A stretch of 64,000 bases of DNA, from positions 75,616,877 to 75,680,876 of the forward strand of contig OY740768.1 of the NCBI GenBank assembly GCA_963513935.1, read 5' to 3'. Both the position numbers and the translations under genes were made by a program. This DNA is from Aphrophora alni. Lineage: Eukaryota; Arthropoda; Insecta; Hemiptera; Aphrophoridae. Shown here in pieces: positions 46,681 to 59,214 of this stretch; position 1 is the first letter of the stretch, and every line of letters begins with the position of its first letter. The notes under the pieces were generated by a model. That model saw only the letters and a program-made list of their open reading frames with translations, ran no database searches and was not told the DNA's origin.

Positions 46681-47232
46681 AACTTCTCGTAATTAGTCTA
46701 TAGTAATTGTACACTCTAAATGAAATATTACACACCAAAGAACTCATCTTCATTTTTGCAACAATGGTAAGAGATAATCAATAATCAGCTGACAAACACA
46801 GTTGATTCGATTATTCAGTTGATAACATTTATTTCAATTAAGATGTAAAATAAATAAGAGTTATGTTTAATAATTAATAGATTGTTTTGAAATAATTTTT
46901 CAATTTTATGTAAAAAAGAGAAAGTTTATTTATTTGCCATTACAGTTATCATTGCAGTGCCTTAGAGTAACAATGTTATTTTTTGGTAATACAAATTTTA
47001 TCCCGCCACCATTTTGATACAGACATCGTAGCAACTTTTTATTTATACTAATTTTTTGCCTTAAATAGAAATTAAAACACACATTGGGGTAACTACACAA
47101 AAGGTGTTACCATTTAAAATATTTGAACAACCCCTGAGCCTCTCCCCAAGAAGTGTTTGAAATTCTGTTTCTCAATAAAAAGGTAGGGTAGTTATCCTTA
47201 AAGTTTCAGTACTCTATCTGGAACAGTTTTAA

Positions 47233-47937
47233 AGGTGATGAGGGGTTTCGATACTTTTTACAATAACTAATTACCTAACCAGTCTCATAAACAGAATATA
47301 AAAAATCTGTCGTAAAATGTTTAGACATGCTTTATTACTTAAAAACAAGCTAACAAAAACGTCTATACCGATAGAAGTAAAATAAACTGTGAAAAAACAT
47401 TGCGTTAAACTAGAGAAAGAAAAAGAAACTAAATTTTTTATTATAAATTTGCATAGAAGAGTATAAGTTTCACTTCTAACTTTTTCTGAAAATAAAAATA
47501 TATGTATATTTGAGACATATATATATTTCTTCTTGTATATACAAATATAAAAAATCAATTATACAATAAATAAACAAAATATACGGAATGTTTTAGCTAA
47601 TATTTCGTTAATTGCACCATATTCATAACACAAAAAAGGTATAAATTTTTTACAAAGAAATATAAATTAACGGTAAATTGATATCTTTATTGTGCTATAA
47701 GTTGTAATAAACGAAATTTTATCTGAAAAATTCTGTATACTCTTTTGTATTTCTTTAAAATAAAATGGACGAGTATTCTTTACTGATATAGTCGTTTTTG
47801 TTAGCTTGTTTTTAAGTACAGTAATAAGCTTATGTTTACACATTTTACATCTGATTTGTTATATTTTGTTTCTACTGCTGGTGAGGTAATTAGTATACAG
47901 AGTGTCAGAGTGAGTAAAAAGTATCGAAACCCCTCAT
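47233..47937. repeat. Foldback element with about 145-bp inverted arms
   Basis: The left arm (47,233-47,372: TGATGAGGGGTTTCGATACT...ACAAGCTAACAAAAACG) is mirrored by the right arm (47,790-47,937), with several differences in between. The interior is AT-rich. A direct repeat pair (TAAATTGATATCTT...AATAAACGAAAT) lies at about 47,675-47,720 and 47,980-48,030. It is a non-autonomous element without a coding region. Confidence 0.75.
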
Positions 47938-48049
47938 CAACTTATGTATATAAATTTCACTGTTAATATTTTTTTTTGGCATAAATTGATATCTTCTGTC
48001 ACCGAATAAGTTTTTAATAAACGAAATATTAGCAGACATTTTCTATAAT

Positions 48050-48310
48050 CTTATCTTTAATTTATATGCACATGAAGAATACTTTAGCCTATATATAACA
48101 TAGGACTAATATTTGCCTATGTATCAAATTTCATCAATATCGGTCCTCTCGTTTGGGGTGTAGATCATTGTACAGATTACAGACTACAAACATCATTTCA
48201 GAAATAACTTTTTTTTAACTCGAAAGAAGAAGTAAATATTTCCGCCAAAAAACTAGCTATCGATTTTTTGACCCATTGCATAAGTTTCTTTAAACTACAT
48301 GTAAAAAAGT
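48050..48310 (+). repeat. Dispersed transposon-tail-like repeat, copy of 8.69-8.96 kb
   Basis: CAAATTTCATCAATATCGGTC, the ACAGATTACAGACTA block and TTTTTTGACCCATTGCATAA-TTTCTTTA match 8,785-8,950 and, for the last block, 38,790-38,840. Confidence 0.5.
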
Positions 48311-48314
48311 AATA

Positions 48315-49115
48315 ATAATATTAATGCCAGCTTGCTTATTGTCACAATAGCAGAATACAAATAAACACAACAAAATCTAAACACAGTCAGTACCACATCC
48401 TCGTGCCAAGGTTTGCGTAGACAACAATACCTGCTCACTAAAGCCGCCAACACACTTTGTTATTACGAAGGTTATTTTTACATCAGCCTATTTATGTCCA
48501 GTATTTAAAAACAATGACCAATATATTTAGATCTAGTAGTAGCTACAATGTTTCTGTATTTAAGTCATATAATTGTAAATCAGTTTACGTATATTAAGTC
48601 CCAGCACCTCCCAATCTATTGTTAACAATCGTGATACAAAATTTAAACTTTAAGAATCCTAATTTGGGAATAGACTACTTTTTGGTATAATAACTTGGTT
48701 TACCCCTCTCGTTAGGACGCTGCGGGTGGCCAACGCAAGCATCTTAATTGATAAGGCGCGTCGTGTGTTATCACATTGAAAGTTTTTATTGGTGGGTAAA
48801 TAAACAAAATTCCATTGAACCAATTAACACTGGGAGTGGCCTGTAAAAGTTAAAACTTAGCTATGCGAAAACTTTTATGTATTTTTAAAACGCGGATTAT
48901 TTTTATTAGCTATAATTATCTATAATATTTATTAGTCCGTCTAATGACTTCGTTGTCTTCAATTTAATACGCGTTTCTATAACTCAGTTATTTAACTTCA
49001 CTGTAGAAAAATTTCTAGTTCATTTAATGATAGGTTAAATAAGCCTAATGTAGAGCAGAAACGTAAACATTCGTTGCTTATACTTGAGGATAAACTCTTG
49101 GTGAACAATAAAATT
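48315..49115. other. AT-rich noncoding stretch
   Basis: No gene was recognised. A GC-richer patch at 48,700-48,770 is unidentified. Confidence 0.5.
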
Positions 49116-49119
49116 GAAA

Positions 49120-50630
49120 ATTGGTCATCTGTGTTTAGTATTGGACATCGGTGTAACCTGTGTTTAGTATTGGACATCGGTGTTATCTGTGTTTAGTATT
49201 GGGCATCGGTGTTATCTGTATTTAGTATTGGACATCGGTGTTATTTGTGTTTAGTATTGGACATCGGTGTTATCTGTGTTTAGTATTGGGCATCGGTGTT
49301 ATCTGTGTTTAGTATTGGACATCGGTGTTATCTGTGTTTAGTCTGTGTTTAGTATCGGGCATCGGTGTTATCTGTGTTTAGTATTGGAGATCGGTATTAT
49401 CTGTGTTTAGTATTGGACATCGGTGTTATCTGTGTTTAGTATTGGACATCGGTGTTATCTGTGTTTAGTATTGGACATCGGTGTTATCTGTGTTTAGTAT
49501 TGGACATCGGTGTTATCTGTGTTTAGTATTGGACATCGGTGTTATCTGTGTTTAGTATTGGACATCGGTATTATCTGTGTTTAGTATTGGACATCGGTGT
49601 TATCTGTGTTTAGTATTGGACATCGGTGTTATCTGTGTTTAGTATTGGACATCGGTGTTATCTGTGTTTAGTATTGGACATCGGTGTTATCTGTGTTTAG
49701 TATTGGACATCGGTGTTATCTGTGTTTAGTATTGGACATCGGTGTTATCTGTGTTTAGTATTGGACATCGGTGTTATCTGTGTTTAGTATTGGACATCGG
49801 TGTTATCTGTGTTTAGTATTGGACATCGGTGTTATCTGTGTTTAGTATTGGAGATCGGTATTATCTGTGTTTAGTATTGGACATCGGTGTTATCTGTGTT
49901 TAGTATTGGACATCGGTGTTATCTGTGTTGAGTATTGGGCATCGGTGTTATCTGTGTTTAGTATTGGAGATCGGTATTATCTGTGTTTAGTATTGAACAT
50001 CGGTGTTATCTGTGTTTAGTATTGGACATCGGTGTAACCTGTGTTTAGTATTGGACATCGGTGTTATCTGTATTTAGTATTGGACATCGGTGTTATCTGT
50101 GTTTAGTATTGGACATCGGTGTAACCTGTGTTTAGTATTGGACATCGGTGTTATCTGTATTTAGTATTGGACATCGGTGTTATCTGTGTTTAGTATTGGA
50201 CATCGGTGTTATCTGTGTTTAGTATTGGGCATCGATGTTATCTATGTTTAGTATTGGAGATCGGTATTATCTGTGTTTAGTATTGGACATCGGTGTTATC
50301 TGTATTTAGTATTGGACATCGGTGTTATCTGTGTTTAGTATTGGACATCGGTGTTATCTGTGTTTAGTATTGGGCATCGGTGTTATCTGTATTTAGTATT
50401 GGACATCGGTGTTATCTGTGTTTAGTATTGGACATCGGTGTTGTCTGTGTTTAGTATTGGGCATCGGTGTTATCTGTGTTTAGTATTGGAGATCGGTATT
50501 ATCTGTGTTTAGTATTGGACATCGGTGTTATCTGTGTTTAGTATTGGACATCGGTGTTATCTGTGTTTAGTATTGGACATCGGTGTTATCTGTGTTTAGT
50601 ATTGGACATCGATGTTATCTGTGTTTATAA
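49120..50630 (+). repeat. 29-bp minisatellite, about 52 units
   Basis: The unit is TGTGTTTAGTATTGGAC then ATCGGTGTTATC (29 bp). Variants recur: GGGCATCGG, GGAGATCGGTATT, GTAACC, and CTGTATT for CTGTGTT. The GGGC unit is followed by the GGAGATCGGTATT unit at about 49,357/49,384, 49,937/49,967, 50,227/50,254 and 50,459/50,490, which points to duplication of multi-unit blocks. The 29-bp period is out of phase with codons, so open frames here are not genes. Confidence 0.97.
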
Positions 50631-50634
50631 GACT

Positions 50635-51155
50635 GAAAAACAACTTATAAAGAGAGGCTTAACAAAAATGATTCCCCTTACGAACTATTTTAACATAATT
50701 GTATTTAATTCGGACACCTGTGAGTCATTATCACCATATTTTTATAGAACTATTTATTGTTATAGAACTAACAAGGTTTTATATAATATAAATTAATTGA
50801 GCCCACGGCTTCGACTGCTTGGAAATCAGACTTTGTGTACATATCCTTTATTAACTCGGATTTCGCTATTGTGTTACACTATTCGTAGAATTCAGTATTT
50901 TAAGGCTTCCGTTAAATGGAATTCATTTACCATTCATATCTTATTTGAAACCATAATTTTTTCCTGTAAAATGTGTTTCTAAAACAAAGCGATACGCTTG
51001 GTCAAAGCCTATCCAATAAATCGAGCCATCTATCCCCCTCCCAATTCCAATAGACTTAGTACTACTGGAGAATGTGGATTTTCTCCTGATTACTGCAAAC
51101 AATTGTTAACACTTGCAACCTACTGCAAAGTAAGTTCGGTTTCAATTTGGGTTTA
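50635..51155. other. AT-rich noncoding stretch
   Basis: Nothing was recognised after the minisatellite. Confidence 0.5.
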
Positions 51156-51159
51156 AATC

Positions 51160-51430
51160 AACACTCGCACTGATAACATCTTGTCGCAGAAAATGTTTAA
51201 AAAATGCTAAAATATATAAAAAATTCTGATTTTTGTGTTAAAATAAATTTTACAACTTGAAAACTACTGAATCAGTTTTAATCCAACAAAGGCTAAAACC
51301 TGACCAGATATTGTACCTACCTTTATAGGAAAGAATATTGCATGAAAATCGGATTAGGGATTTAGGGAAAATCTAGTTATAAGCTCAAAAACCGACAGAT
51401 GCGTTACGTTCTATGTACCTAGAGATGTTA
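51160..51430 (+). repeat. Dispersed transposon-tail-like repeat, copy of 41.93-42.26 kb
   Basis: It shares CCTGACCAGATATTGTACCT, GTTATAAGCT and CGTTACGTTCTATGTA-CTAGAGAT-type blocks in the same order. It is noncoding. Confidence 0.65.
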
Positions 51431-51434
51431 TTAA

Positions 51435-53435
51435 AATCGTGTACCTCCTTTAAATTACATTTGTACATAATTTCCAGCTTTAATCTCAAAATTCAAAGTA
51501 ATGTTTTACCAACTATCCGTAAATAAAATGTGGAGAACTAAAAATTTAAAAAATAATTGGTTTTAATTCGTTATGGTTAAGGGGAAAGTAAATACACAGT
51601 CAACCATTATCAGCTCCTAAATAGTTTTGTATTTTGTGAAATGTGTTTCTATGCCATGGTTTGATCCTTATACAACTCAGGAGGGTATTAAACGTATTCA
51701 AATGAAGTTTTGAATTATTCATGGAGACGCACTAACCTAACAAACTAGTGGTGCAGGAATAGTTGTAATTTGTGTCACACGGCTGGAGTGTCTTTTGTCA
51801 AGTACGGTCTATCCGTGGTAAATAAATTCTGCGTTTTGTGATTTGATTGCATCATTCTTATTATAAGACAGGTACAAAATAAAATAAAGTATATACAAAC
51901 TTTGTACAACAGTTGCTGTACGTCGTTCTAACAGGTCCGTATATACAGGATGGCTGAAAAGAAACTTGCACCCCTCTCCCCGGACTTAAATAGCGAAACA
52001 CCCTATTTTCTTTATACCCCGAGATCTTCTTTTATAGTAAGGGACTGATTGTATGAGGACACATTTTTCACCTTTTGACAGGAGGTAGAAGAGGTGAGGG
52101 AAAAGTAAAACATAAATGGGACTTATGGTTATGTGATACGTCATTTTAAAATATTGTTTGGCCCAACGTAAGAAAATGACGTCTGTTATAACGTGATGGT
52201 ATTATGTACCTCATGAGCTTAACTATATTGTTTTTGAGTATCTTCTCAGGTAAGAGGAACTAATCAATTACTCCTAATTTGGGGATTTTGGTCCTTTAGG
52301 TGATTGAAATGACTCAAAATGTATAAATAGGATGTAAAACAAAGATCCCTATTTTTAAAAAGTTTTGATGAGATGAGACAAATTACATTAAAAAAATGTA
52401 ATTCTCAATTCTTAACTAAACTGATGGCTAAAAACGTGATTGTATTAAATAAGTTCTTAAAGTTGCATGTAGTTTTTATTTAATTTTGTTGATAATTGCA
52501 ATATTTTTACTCCAAAACAAATGTTCAAACAAATTTAAACAAACATTTGGTCAAACATGTCATGTGCAATTGTAAAACCGCTGCTCAAATCCATCTCGAA
52601 CGTTTGTAATTATTTCACGTGTTATTCTTTGCCATTTTATTTTTAATGTTTTCTAAATTTTAAACTATTCTAGTCATTTTTAATAAAATTTAATTGATTA
52701 AGGTGATGAGACTGAGCCTAACCACCCCTACGGTTTAGCCAATGGAAATTGTTCATTTATAAATGCTCTATTATTATGTGTTTAACGATGATGAACTACG
52801 GGAGCTACAGGACGGACGGCCTGTTAAACTACTATCTTGTTTGTTCAAAAAAGTTTGTATGTTGTAACGATTATATTGTTGAAAGCTGAATTCATATATA
52901 TGTTCTGTAATAACAAATAAACATCGCCATTCAAATTACCATATATAAAAATGTAGTTGTTATTGTTTTGTTCACGTGTTCAGTAGATGTGGTATCAATT
53001 TATAAAATTGCGTTTATAACGTTTATATTTTGGTTTATGAATGTTATTGTGCGTCATATCGCACGATAGGAAGAAGAATCATTGGGTTTTACGTAAATGA
53101 TTTATTAAATATATTAAAACATCCAAAGATGGAGGACTACTGTTCACAGAACCATTAAGTCTTGCAATTAAACCTGAAAGAATTTCTTCCAGACAAAGGC
53201 ATTTCATCAAAGTGTTGTTTTCGCTCTGTATTTCAAGTATCTATTTGTGGCTCGTATCAACCAAATAAGGAACCAGGTATCAAGTTACTTATTTTCCCTT
53301 GGAGGCCTGGTACCCTAGGCTGGGGTACTGGGTACACTCAAAATAAAAATACTACTTCTTACTGTAAAAAATACAATGAATAGTTAGTTTAATTCGTTTA
53401 GATTAATAAAAAAAATTGCATCTTATTCTAAAAGT
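51435..53435. other. Noncoding stretch
   Basis: No gene was recognised. 51,948-52,100 has a GC-richer repeat-like look (GGATGGCTGAAAAGAAACTTG). A hairpin-like TTGTGCG...CGCACGATA lies at 53,049-53,069. The 53,100-53,380 part may belong to the 3' end of the piggyBac relic, but I cannot show it. Confidence 0.4.
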
Positions 53436-53439
53436 ATTT

Positions 53440-54610
53440 ACTAACTTTAATCCATACAATTGCTACAAACTGATATGGTATTACTTTTGCACACAAACAT
53501 CTTACACTCAACACACTTATTTGTGGTTTTTGTGTCCTTGTTACGTGGCAAAGGTAGCACCTTCCGGCCCTCCGATTATCTTCTTCTTGCCGCCTTAGTG
53601 CTTGGGCACCGATTTGTTTTGCAATTGCAAGTCGGATTCCCCTTCGGAGTGTTGGTATTTCTAATTGTTGAGTTAACCAAGGTTCTATAAGATCTTCTGA
53701 CAAGCTAAATAAAACTTCTATCTAGGTTCTGGAGTCTGTTTTGATAGAAACTTATTGTTTTTTTGTAGATTACGTATGAATTCACACAAGCACTATTCAC
53801 CATTCTATAAAAGAGGTACAGAGGCCATATTCTTGTCTTCCTGCTACAAGAATACTGAGCAGACATCTGGTCCATTAAATCGACTCCTCCCTTAGTGTTA
53901 GTACAGCAACGAATGATCTCAGATAGCTTAGTATTCTTCTGGAGGGAGTAATCATGGTGAATGTTTTACAGGAGGATTGCATTTTTGACAGTTTGACAGG
54001 AGCTGCAAAAGATACCATCATCAGCTCTCTATTAAAAGCAAACATTGTCGTTTCTACAGACCTAGATTTTAACATTTCTACTGGTATATGAGGCTTGTTT
54101 TTGCGCAGTGCCCCAACCATCGTCAATTTATATTTTTTTAGCATATGGTGTAAAAGTGATATTGAACTGAACCAATTATCTGCTGTAATATTTCGGTTAT
54201 TATCACGAATAGTTTCTCCTAATTTACCCACAAAATAGTTTGCATGACGTTGTCCTCCAGTGTCCATATTTGTATCCATTACAGGGATTTGGGTTGATCA
54301 AATAGCCATTATAGTTGTAGAACATAACTAACTTTAAACCATTTTCGCTGGTTTATATTTATATACATCCGATACTGGCATTTACGTCGAAAGGCCAGGA
54401 GCTGTTCGTTAATACGGCAATAGACCTCAAGTATATAACACACTTTGCAGTTTTCAATCAACTTTTCCCGACATCACGAATGGGTGCACAGAGCTCGATG
54501 TCCTTTCTAACTCCCCGAGTTCAGTTGTCATCAAATCTCAGTGGATTTATTAAAATTTCAAACCTAGCAAATGACATTACTGTTCTGGTGATACGAAGTC
54601 CCCTATTTTC
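53440..54610 (-). pseudogene. piggyBac-like transposase relic, N-terminus missing
   Basis: Minus-strand frames give the piggyBac catalytic region in order: TVMSFARFEILINPLRFDD, TRGVRKDIELCAPIRDV, INEQLLAFRRKCQYRMYI, GLKLVMFYNYNGYLIN (relatives have an Asp here, MLCD-like; this copy has Asn), RHANYFVGKLGETI, NITADNWFSSISLLHHML (second Asp), YKLTMVGALRKNKPHIPVEM, SRSVETTMFAFNRE, KGGVDLMDQMSAQYS (third Asp), KTRIWPLYLFYRMVNSACV, and at the C-terminus a Cys-rich stretch, GRCYLCHVTRTQKP. The product would be a cut-and-paste transposase. At least four frame changes and several stops kill it. About 350 residues are covered; the first 150-200 are missing. The recognisable part ends at 171-bp tandem repeats. 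No TTAA-flanked ends were found. Confidence 0.88.
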
Positions 54611-54622
54611 ATGCCTAGTTTC

Positions 54623-55034
54623 AAACTCAATGTGGCTACTGTTTAGAGAACGACGTAACATATAACAGTATTCATAGATCAAGAAGTAACGTTTCAAACT
54701 TATAAACAGAAAACTTACTAGTGGTTCCGTGAACAGTATATCGCTCCTTAGAATTATTAATACATAAAAATAGTTTTTAGATTAATAAATTGTAAACTCA
54801 ATGTGCTACTGCTTAGAGAACGACGTAACATATAACAGTATTCAAAGATCAAGAAGTAACGTTTCAAACTTATAAACAGAAAACTTACTAGAGGTTCCGT
54901 GAACAGTATATCGCTCCTTAGAATTATTAATACATAAAAAAATAGTTTTTAGATTAATAAATTGTAAACTCAATGTGGCTACTGCTTAGAGAACGACGTA
55001 ACATATAACAGCATTCATCGATCAAGAAGTAACT
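54623..55034 (+). repeat. 171-bp tandem units, about 2.4 copies
   Basis: AAACTCAATGTG starts at 54,623, 54,794 and 54,966; the third unit stops near 55,034. Units differ by a few substitutions and one A-run length change. The opening AACT-AATGTGGCTACT and the AACAGTATTCATAGATCAA-AAGTAA segment resemble the 175-bp units and their flank at 36.65-37.25 kb. Confidence 0.93.
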
Positions 55035-55039
55035 ATAAA

Positions 55040-56325
55040 TAATACCACAGCTAGTAAACAGGGACACTTCTAAATGTTATTTACCCACCTAGCGGCTCCT
55101 TGCATTTGATTGTGATTTATCAGTTACAGTCGATGTATTAACTCTACAATGATGAGTACCTTAGCTGAAAAACGAACCTTTAGTGCCACCAAGGCTAAAC
55201 CTCGGTGGCTGGTGAACCAATAAGGTAGAATAGCCAATTTCATAAACTGTGAAATATCAATGTTTAAAATATATGGTCACGTGCCCTTATTTTAAATTCA
55301 AGATTATTTGGTGCCGTCATTTTCCAGTAAAAATTAGCATAACGCTCTCAACTTTATAACGAATACAGCTGTCAACCAAATGACGCAACGATGTCTCATT
55401 CCTCATATACGTGTATAGCATGGCTAATACGTTAGTTTGCTGTCTTTGGTATTAGATTTCATTTGAAACATAATACCTGGTTTAGCTCGCGTTCAGCATA
55501 AGTCATTTTCCTAAGCTTATTTAATGTTTTGAATATTTAACATTTAATACTTTGAACGAAGCAAACAGGTCCTTGTAAATATTCATTGGGTTTTAACTTG
55601 ACCATTTGGCATTTCGTCTGTATTTTTGTGCGTTTATTTACGAAATTTAGAGGAATTGAAAAACTTCGGAATACGTTAAACCTGCAGCAATTTCGACGAA
55701 ACAAGGCTCATTACCAATTGAATGTAGATTAAAGTTTAACTATGGAGTAACGTGTGTTTTGCTGTTTAAACAATTGTAATAAACAAGTAATTAACTACAT
55801 TCATGAAAGTAGTATTTTGTCAAGAAAACGTGATTAGAGGGTTTGGGGGTAGCTGTGAATTTACTGAATAAATAATTTTTATAGGCAGTAAACATTTGAA
55901 ATCCATCCGGTCAATAATTAACGAATCAGGTACTCCAAAACCCGGAGAACGAAATTCATCGTTAAATTCTCATTTTCAAATATTAATTGTTTAAAGAAAT
56001 AGCACATTTTTTCACTAGTATAACTTTGTTAAATTACAAATTGAATGAGCTCTTTCGCCTCATAATCTGCTTGGATTTCATGTTTTCCGAAGTGAAAAGC
56101 GCGTCTACCAATTATTATAAAATTAAGGAATAACATTATTTGCAATAAGATCGAATGTGTAGGTACAACATTTAAAGTTTTATTTTCTATTATAAAATTA
56201 GAGCCATTTAAATTTTTTTACGGTTCCATAACTAGGAGGCGCGGGATTGGACTAGGATTAATATACCCACTGAAGCATTTGTACAGTTCCCTAACTAGGA
56301 GACGCGTGATTCACCTATAATTTTT
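55040..56325. other. AT-rich noncoding stretch
   Basis: It contains a GC-rich hairpin (GCCACCAAGG/CCTCGGTGGC, 55,185-55,209) and, at 55,590-55,640, a copy of the short repeat at 33.1 kb. No gene was recognised. Confidence 0.45.
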
Positions 56326-56329
56326 GATA

Positions 56330-56830
56330 ATTAAAAATTTGGGGGTAGCTGTTATGGGAAAAAACAAAATTACGATTTTGTTCAAATTTTACTCGAGTAT
56401 AGCTTCTAACACCTAAATAAAACTTATTGGTCCCCATCTCTCCAAAAATGCAGGTTATGAGTTATCAGTAGAAAAAAACACCCCCAAAAATATAGGCTAT
56501 TGGATGTTATAAAACACGTAATTTCTCGAAATCGGCTCTACCAATTTCGTTCATAATTTACTTAAATGTAATAATTAATTACCCAAACCCGTGTGCAAAA
56601 TCGTAAGTAATAAAATATTACAATGCAGGAGTAATTTGTATAAAAAAAAAAAGAAAAAGAGCCTTGATCTGACCGCAGTCATTAAATCTCCATTTTAATC
56701 AAATACTATTTGTGCTGAGGACGTGTTTATTGTACAATCGAAACAAGTTAAGACCATTTTTTAAAAATATAAATATTATTTCGAAGATGGTGACGGATAG
56801 TTTCGTATTTATTTGGTTTGGAGAGTGGGT
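56330..56830 (+). repeat. Dispersed repeat family, copy 2 (see 11.76 kb)
   Basis: This is the longest copy of the family. It contains TTTTACTCGAGTATAGC, TATGAGTTATC, TCGAAATCGGCTCTACC, GTGTGCAAAATCGTAAGTAA, the GACCGCAGTCATTAAA block and TTTCGAAGATGGTGAC. Short pieces of its end (GAAGATGGTCG) also occur at 18,047 and 25,413. Confidence 0.6.
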
Positions 56831-56834
56831 GAGT

Positions 56835-57900
56835 GAGTAAGTTTGTGGAATGTTTTAGCATCTTTTATTATCTATAAATAAATGAGCCTATAAGAGCCAA
56901 ATTTAATCAGCTGGTCATTAATTCTTACATACATTATACTAATGTAACATCGAGGTTGATAAACAAGTGGATGATACACAACAAAAACAAGAGAAATTCT
57001 ACAAGTCGAGTGAGGATTTTTCCATATAAGATGTGAAGAATCATTCTACAGCTTACAAAATGAACTAATTATTTTTTCAAAAGAAATTTACAAATTGTTA
57101 CGTAATCGCTGCTATTGCTTGGTAAAGAGCCCCTTGTGCTTGTCGCGTAGGACGTCGAAAGGCGCTCTTGCTAATCGCAATGGTATATTCATACTAAATT
57201 CGCGTACAACGATTGATTATAGAGTGACTAGTACAAACATATTGAGAAGGTGCTGTTTCGTCCGCTCCTTGTCAATACAATACAGAGTGGGTGGAGCGTC
57301 GGTGTGAAATGTTAGTACTTAGTAATCTTTTATCCGAGTCATATTTTATTACGCTTAAAACAAATTAATATGAATTTTATCTTTAATAATACATCAATAT
57401 ATTTAAATTAAATATTAATTTCGACAATAGCGTCCTTCCTGAGTCACTAATGAGCAGATCATCGTATCAGTTTCCATGTCGGTACTTGTTCCCAGCGTGT
57501 ATGGTGAACATTAGTTGTAAAAAACATTCACACATAATGTAATCGATAAAATTCTCCCATGTAATCTTATCACGAAAAAAAGTTTCTATTTGGTAATTAT
57601 TTATTTAATTCTGTATTTATATGAACAAATTTGAAGTAAGATTATATTTTAATTTATTTTCTGTTTATGTAAAGAATTACAGTTAAATATGAAAATACAT
57701 ACAGTATTTCATGATCTGACAAATTTTGGAAGATGATTCTACACATCAAAATAATGTTAAAATGTTCCTGTAAACAAATATTTACAACTCATCTTTCATT
57801 CATCTCTTTCCATCTTTTTCTTTCTCTTTCTCTTAAAAAAAAATAAAAATATTAAAAAAATTAACCCCAGAACAGATTGCGATATTGATAACATATTTTG
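56835..57900. other. AT-rich noncoding stretch
   Basis: The open frame at 57,095-57,307 is less AT-rich but unrecognised. A pyrimidine-rich tract lies at 57,795-57,836. Confidence 0.4.
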
Positions 57901-57904
57901 CAGA

Positions 57905-58212
57905 AGTTTTATACTAATAGTTTTCAGTGTACCACAAAATCTAATAATTTTGCTAAATGTTTTATACTAATAGTTTTCAGTGTACCACAAAATCTAAAAT
58001 TATGCAAAAAGTTTTATACTATTAATTTCAGTATACCATAAAATCTAATAATTTTACAAAACATTTTATGCTGATAGTTTGCAGTGTACGACAAAATCTA
58101 ATAATTTTGCAAAATGTTATATACTATTAGTTTTCAGTGTCACAAAATCTAATAATTTTGCAAAATGTTATATAATATTTGCACTGTATAACAAAATCTA
58201 ATAATTTTGCAT
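57905..58212 (+). repeat. 53-bp tandem array, about 6 units
   Basis: The unit is TTTTATACTAATAGTTTTCA, GTGTACCACAAAATC, TAATAATTTTGCAAAATG. Starts lie at about 57,907, 57,960 and 58,012, then at similar steps. Later units are diverged and shortened. Confidence 0.9.
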
Positions 58213-58639
58213 TTAAGTGTTTAAAAAAAACGTTCATTTTAAATTGTTGATTGGTGAGTAGGCTTATGAATATCCAAGTAAAGCTCCAAGTAAATGTGTG
58301 TTCTAGTAAATTACATAGAGTATGTTTAAGTAAAAAAATTATAAGATTGTGTGGTACACTTCAAACTAATAGTGTAATCAAAAATTCTTCAAAATTTGGT
58401 AATGATATCTCAATATGTTTATAAGTTATTTTTTGTTCTTGAAAAATGACAAATGGACAAATAGACGGGAAATTAAGCATTTTTGGACGATGTTTCTTAA
58501 GAATTTTTTTTATTTTGATTGAAATGAGGTAAATCTATTGTTTTTAACTGTAAAATAAAAGTTATTCAGAAGATCTGATTAATAAAATCCTTATTAACAA
58601 GCAATTTCCTCTATATTTGTAAAATTTATCTTGACAACG

Positions 58640-59010
58640 GGGTCATACAAAACGTCGTGGTCGCCATCTTTCCAATAATCCCGTTTATCGGCAAAAAGTC
58701 GACCATGAGGCTGTTATTATTTATAAAAGGTGTATAATTTCTCAAAATTTCATAATCCAAAGTCATAGAAACTGAAGTAAAATGAAAAAATTAAAAAATT
58801 ACGGTTTATGAATAACTGGGGGAAAATAAAATGAACCTAGATGGCTGCCTTAAAAGCTTTATTTTAATTAATTACTATTTACGCTGAAGAGACGTTCATA
58901 GCATAAGTAAAGCATGTTTATGTTTAGGTCCGATTAGAATATATACATATTTTTTCGAAGACGGTGCTCGATATTCAATTTCATTTATTAACTGGAACTG
59001 ACATTTTTGG
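58640..59010 (+). repeat. Dispersed repeat family, copy 3 (see 11.76 kb)
   Basis: TTTCTCAAAATTTC, TTTATGAATAACTGGG, ATGAACCTAGATGGC, TTTTAATTAATTACTATTTACGC and TTCGAAGACGGTGCTCGAT match copy 2 in order, with deletions. Confidence 0.5.
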
Positions 59011-59089
59011 TAACAAATAGCTTTGATTTGGTTTTTAGGGGTGATCGAGTCAGAATTTTTTTGCACCCTTATTCAGTTTAAAATACGGG

Positions 59090-59210
59090 CTGCCCTATGC
59101 TACTTAGGCTTTTTTTCCCTTTTCTCATTTTCTGAGTTTATCACTGATAACGAAGGTTGACTTATATACTCTCATAACGTCGTGCATTAATTTTTATATT
59201 TATACACAAA
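59090..59210 (+). repeat. Dispersed repeat relic, resembling 2.2 kb
   Basis: CTACTTAGGCTTTTT...TTTATCACTGATAACGA and a TGCATTAATTTTTATATTTATACA tail match 2,205-2,305. Confidence 0.4.
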
Positions 59211-59214
59211 TTAT

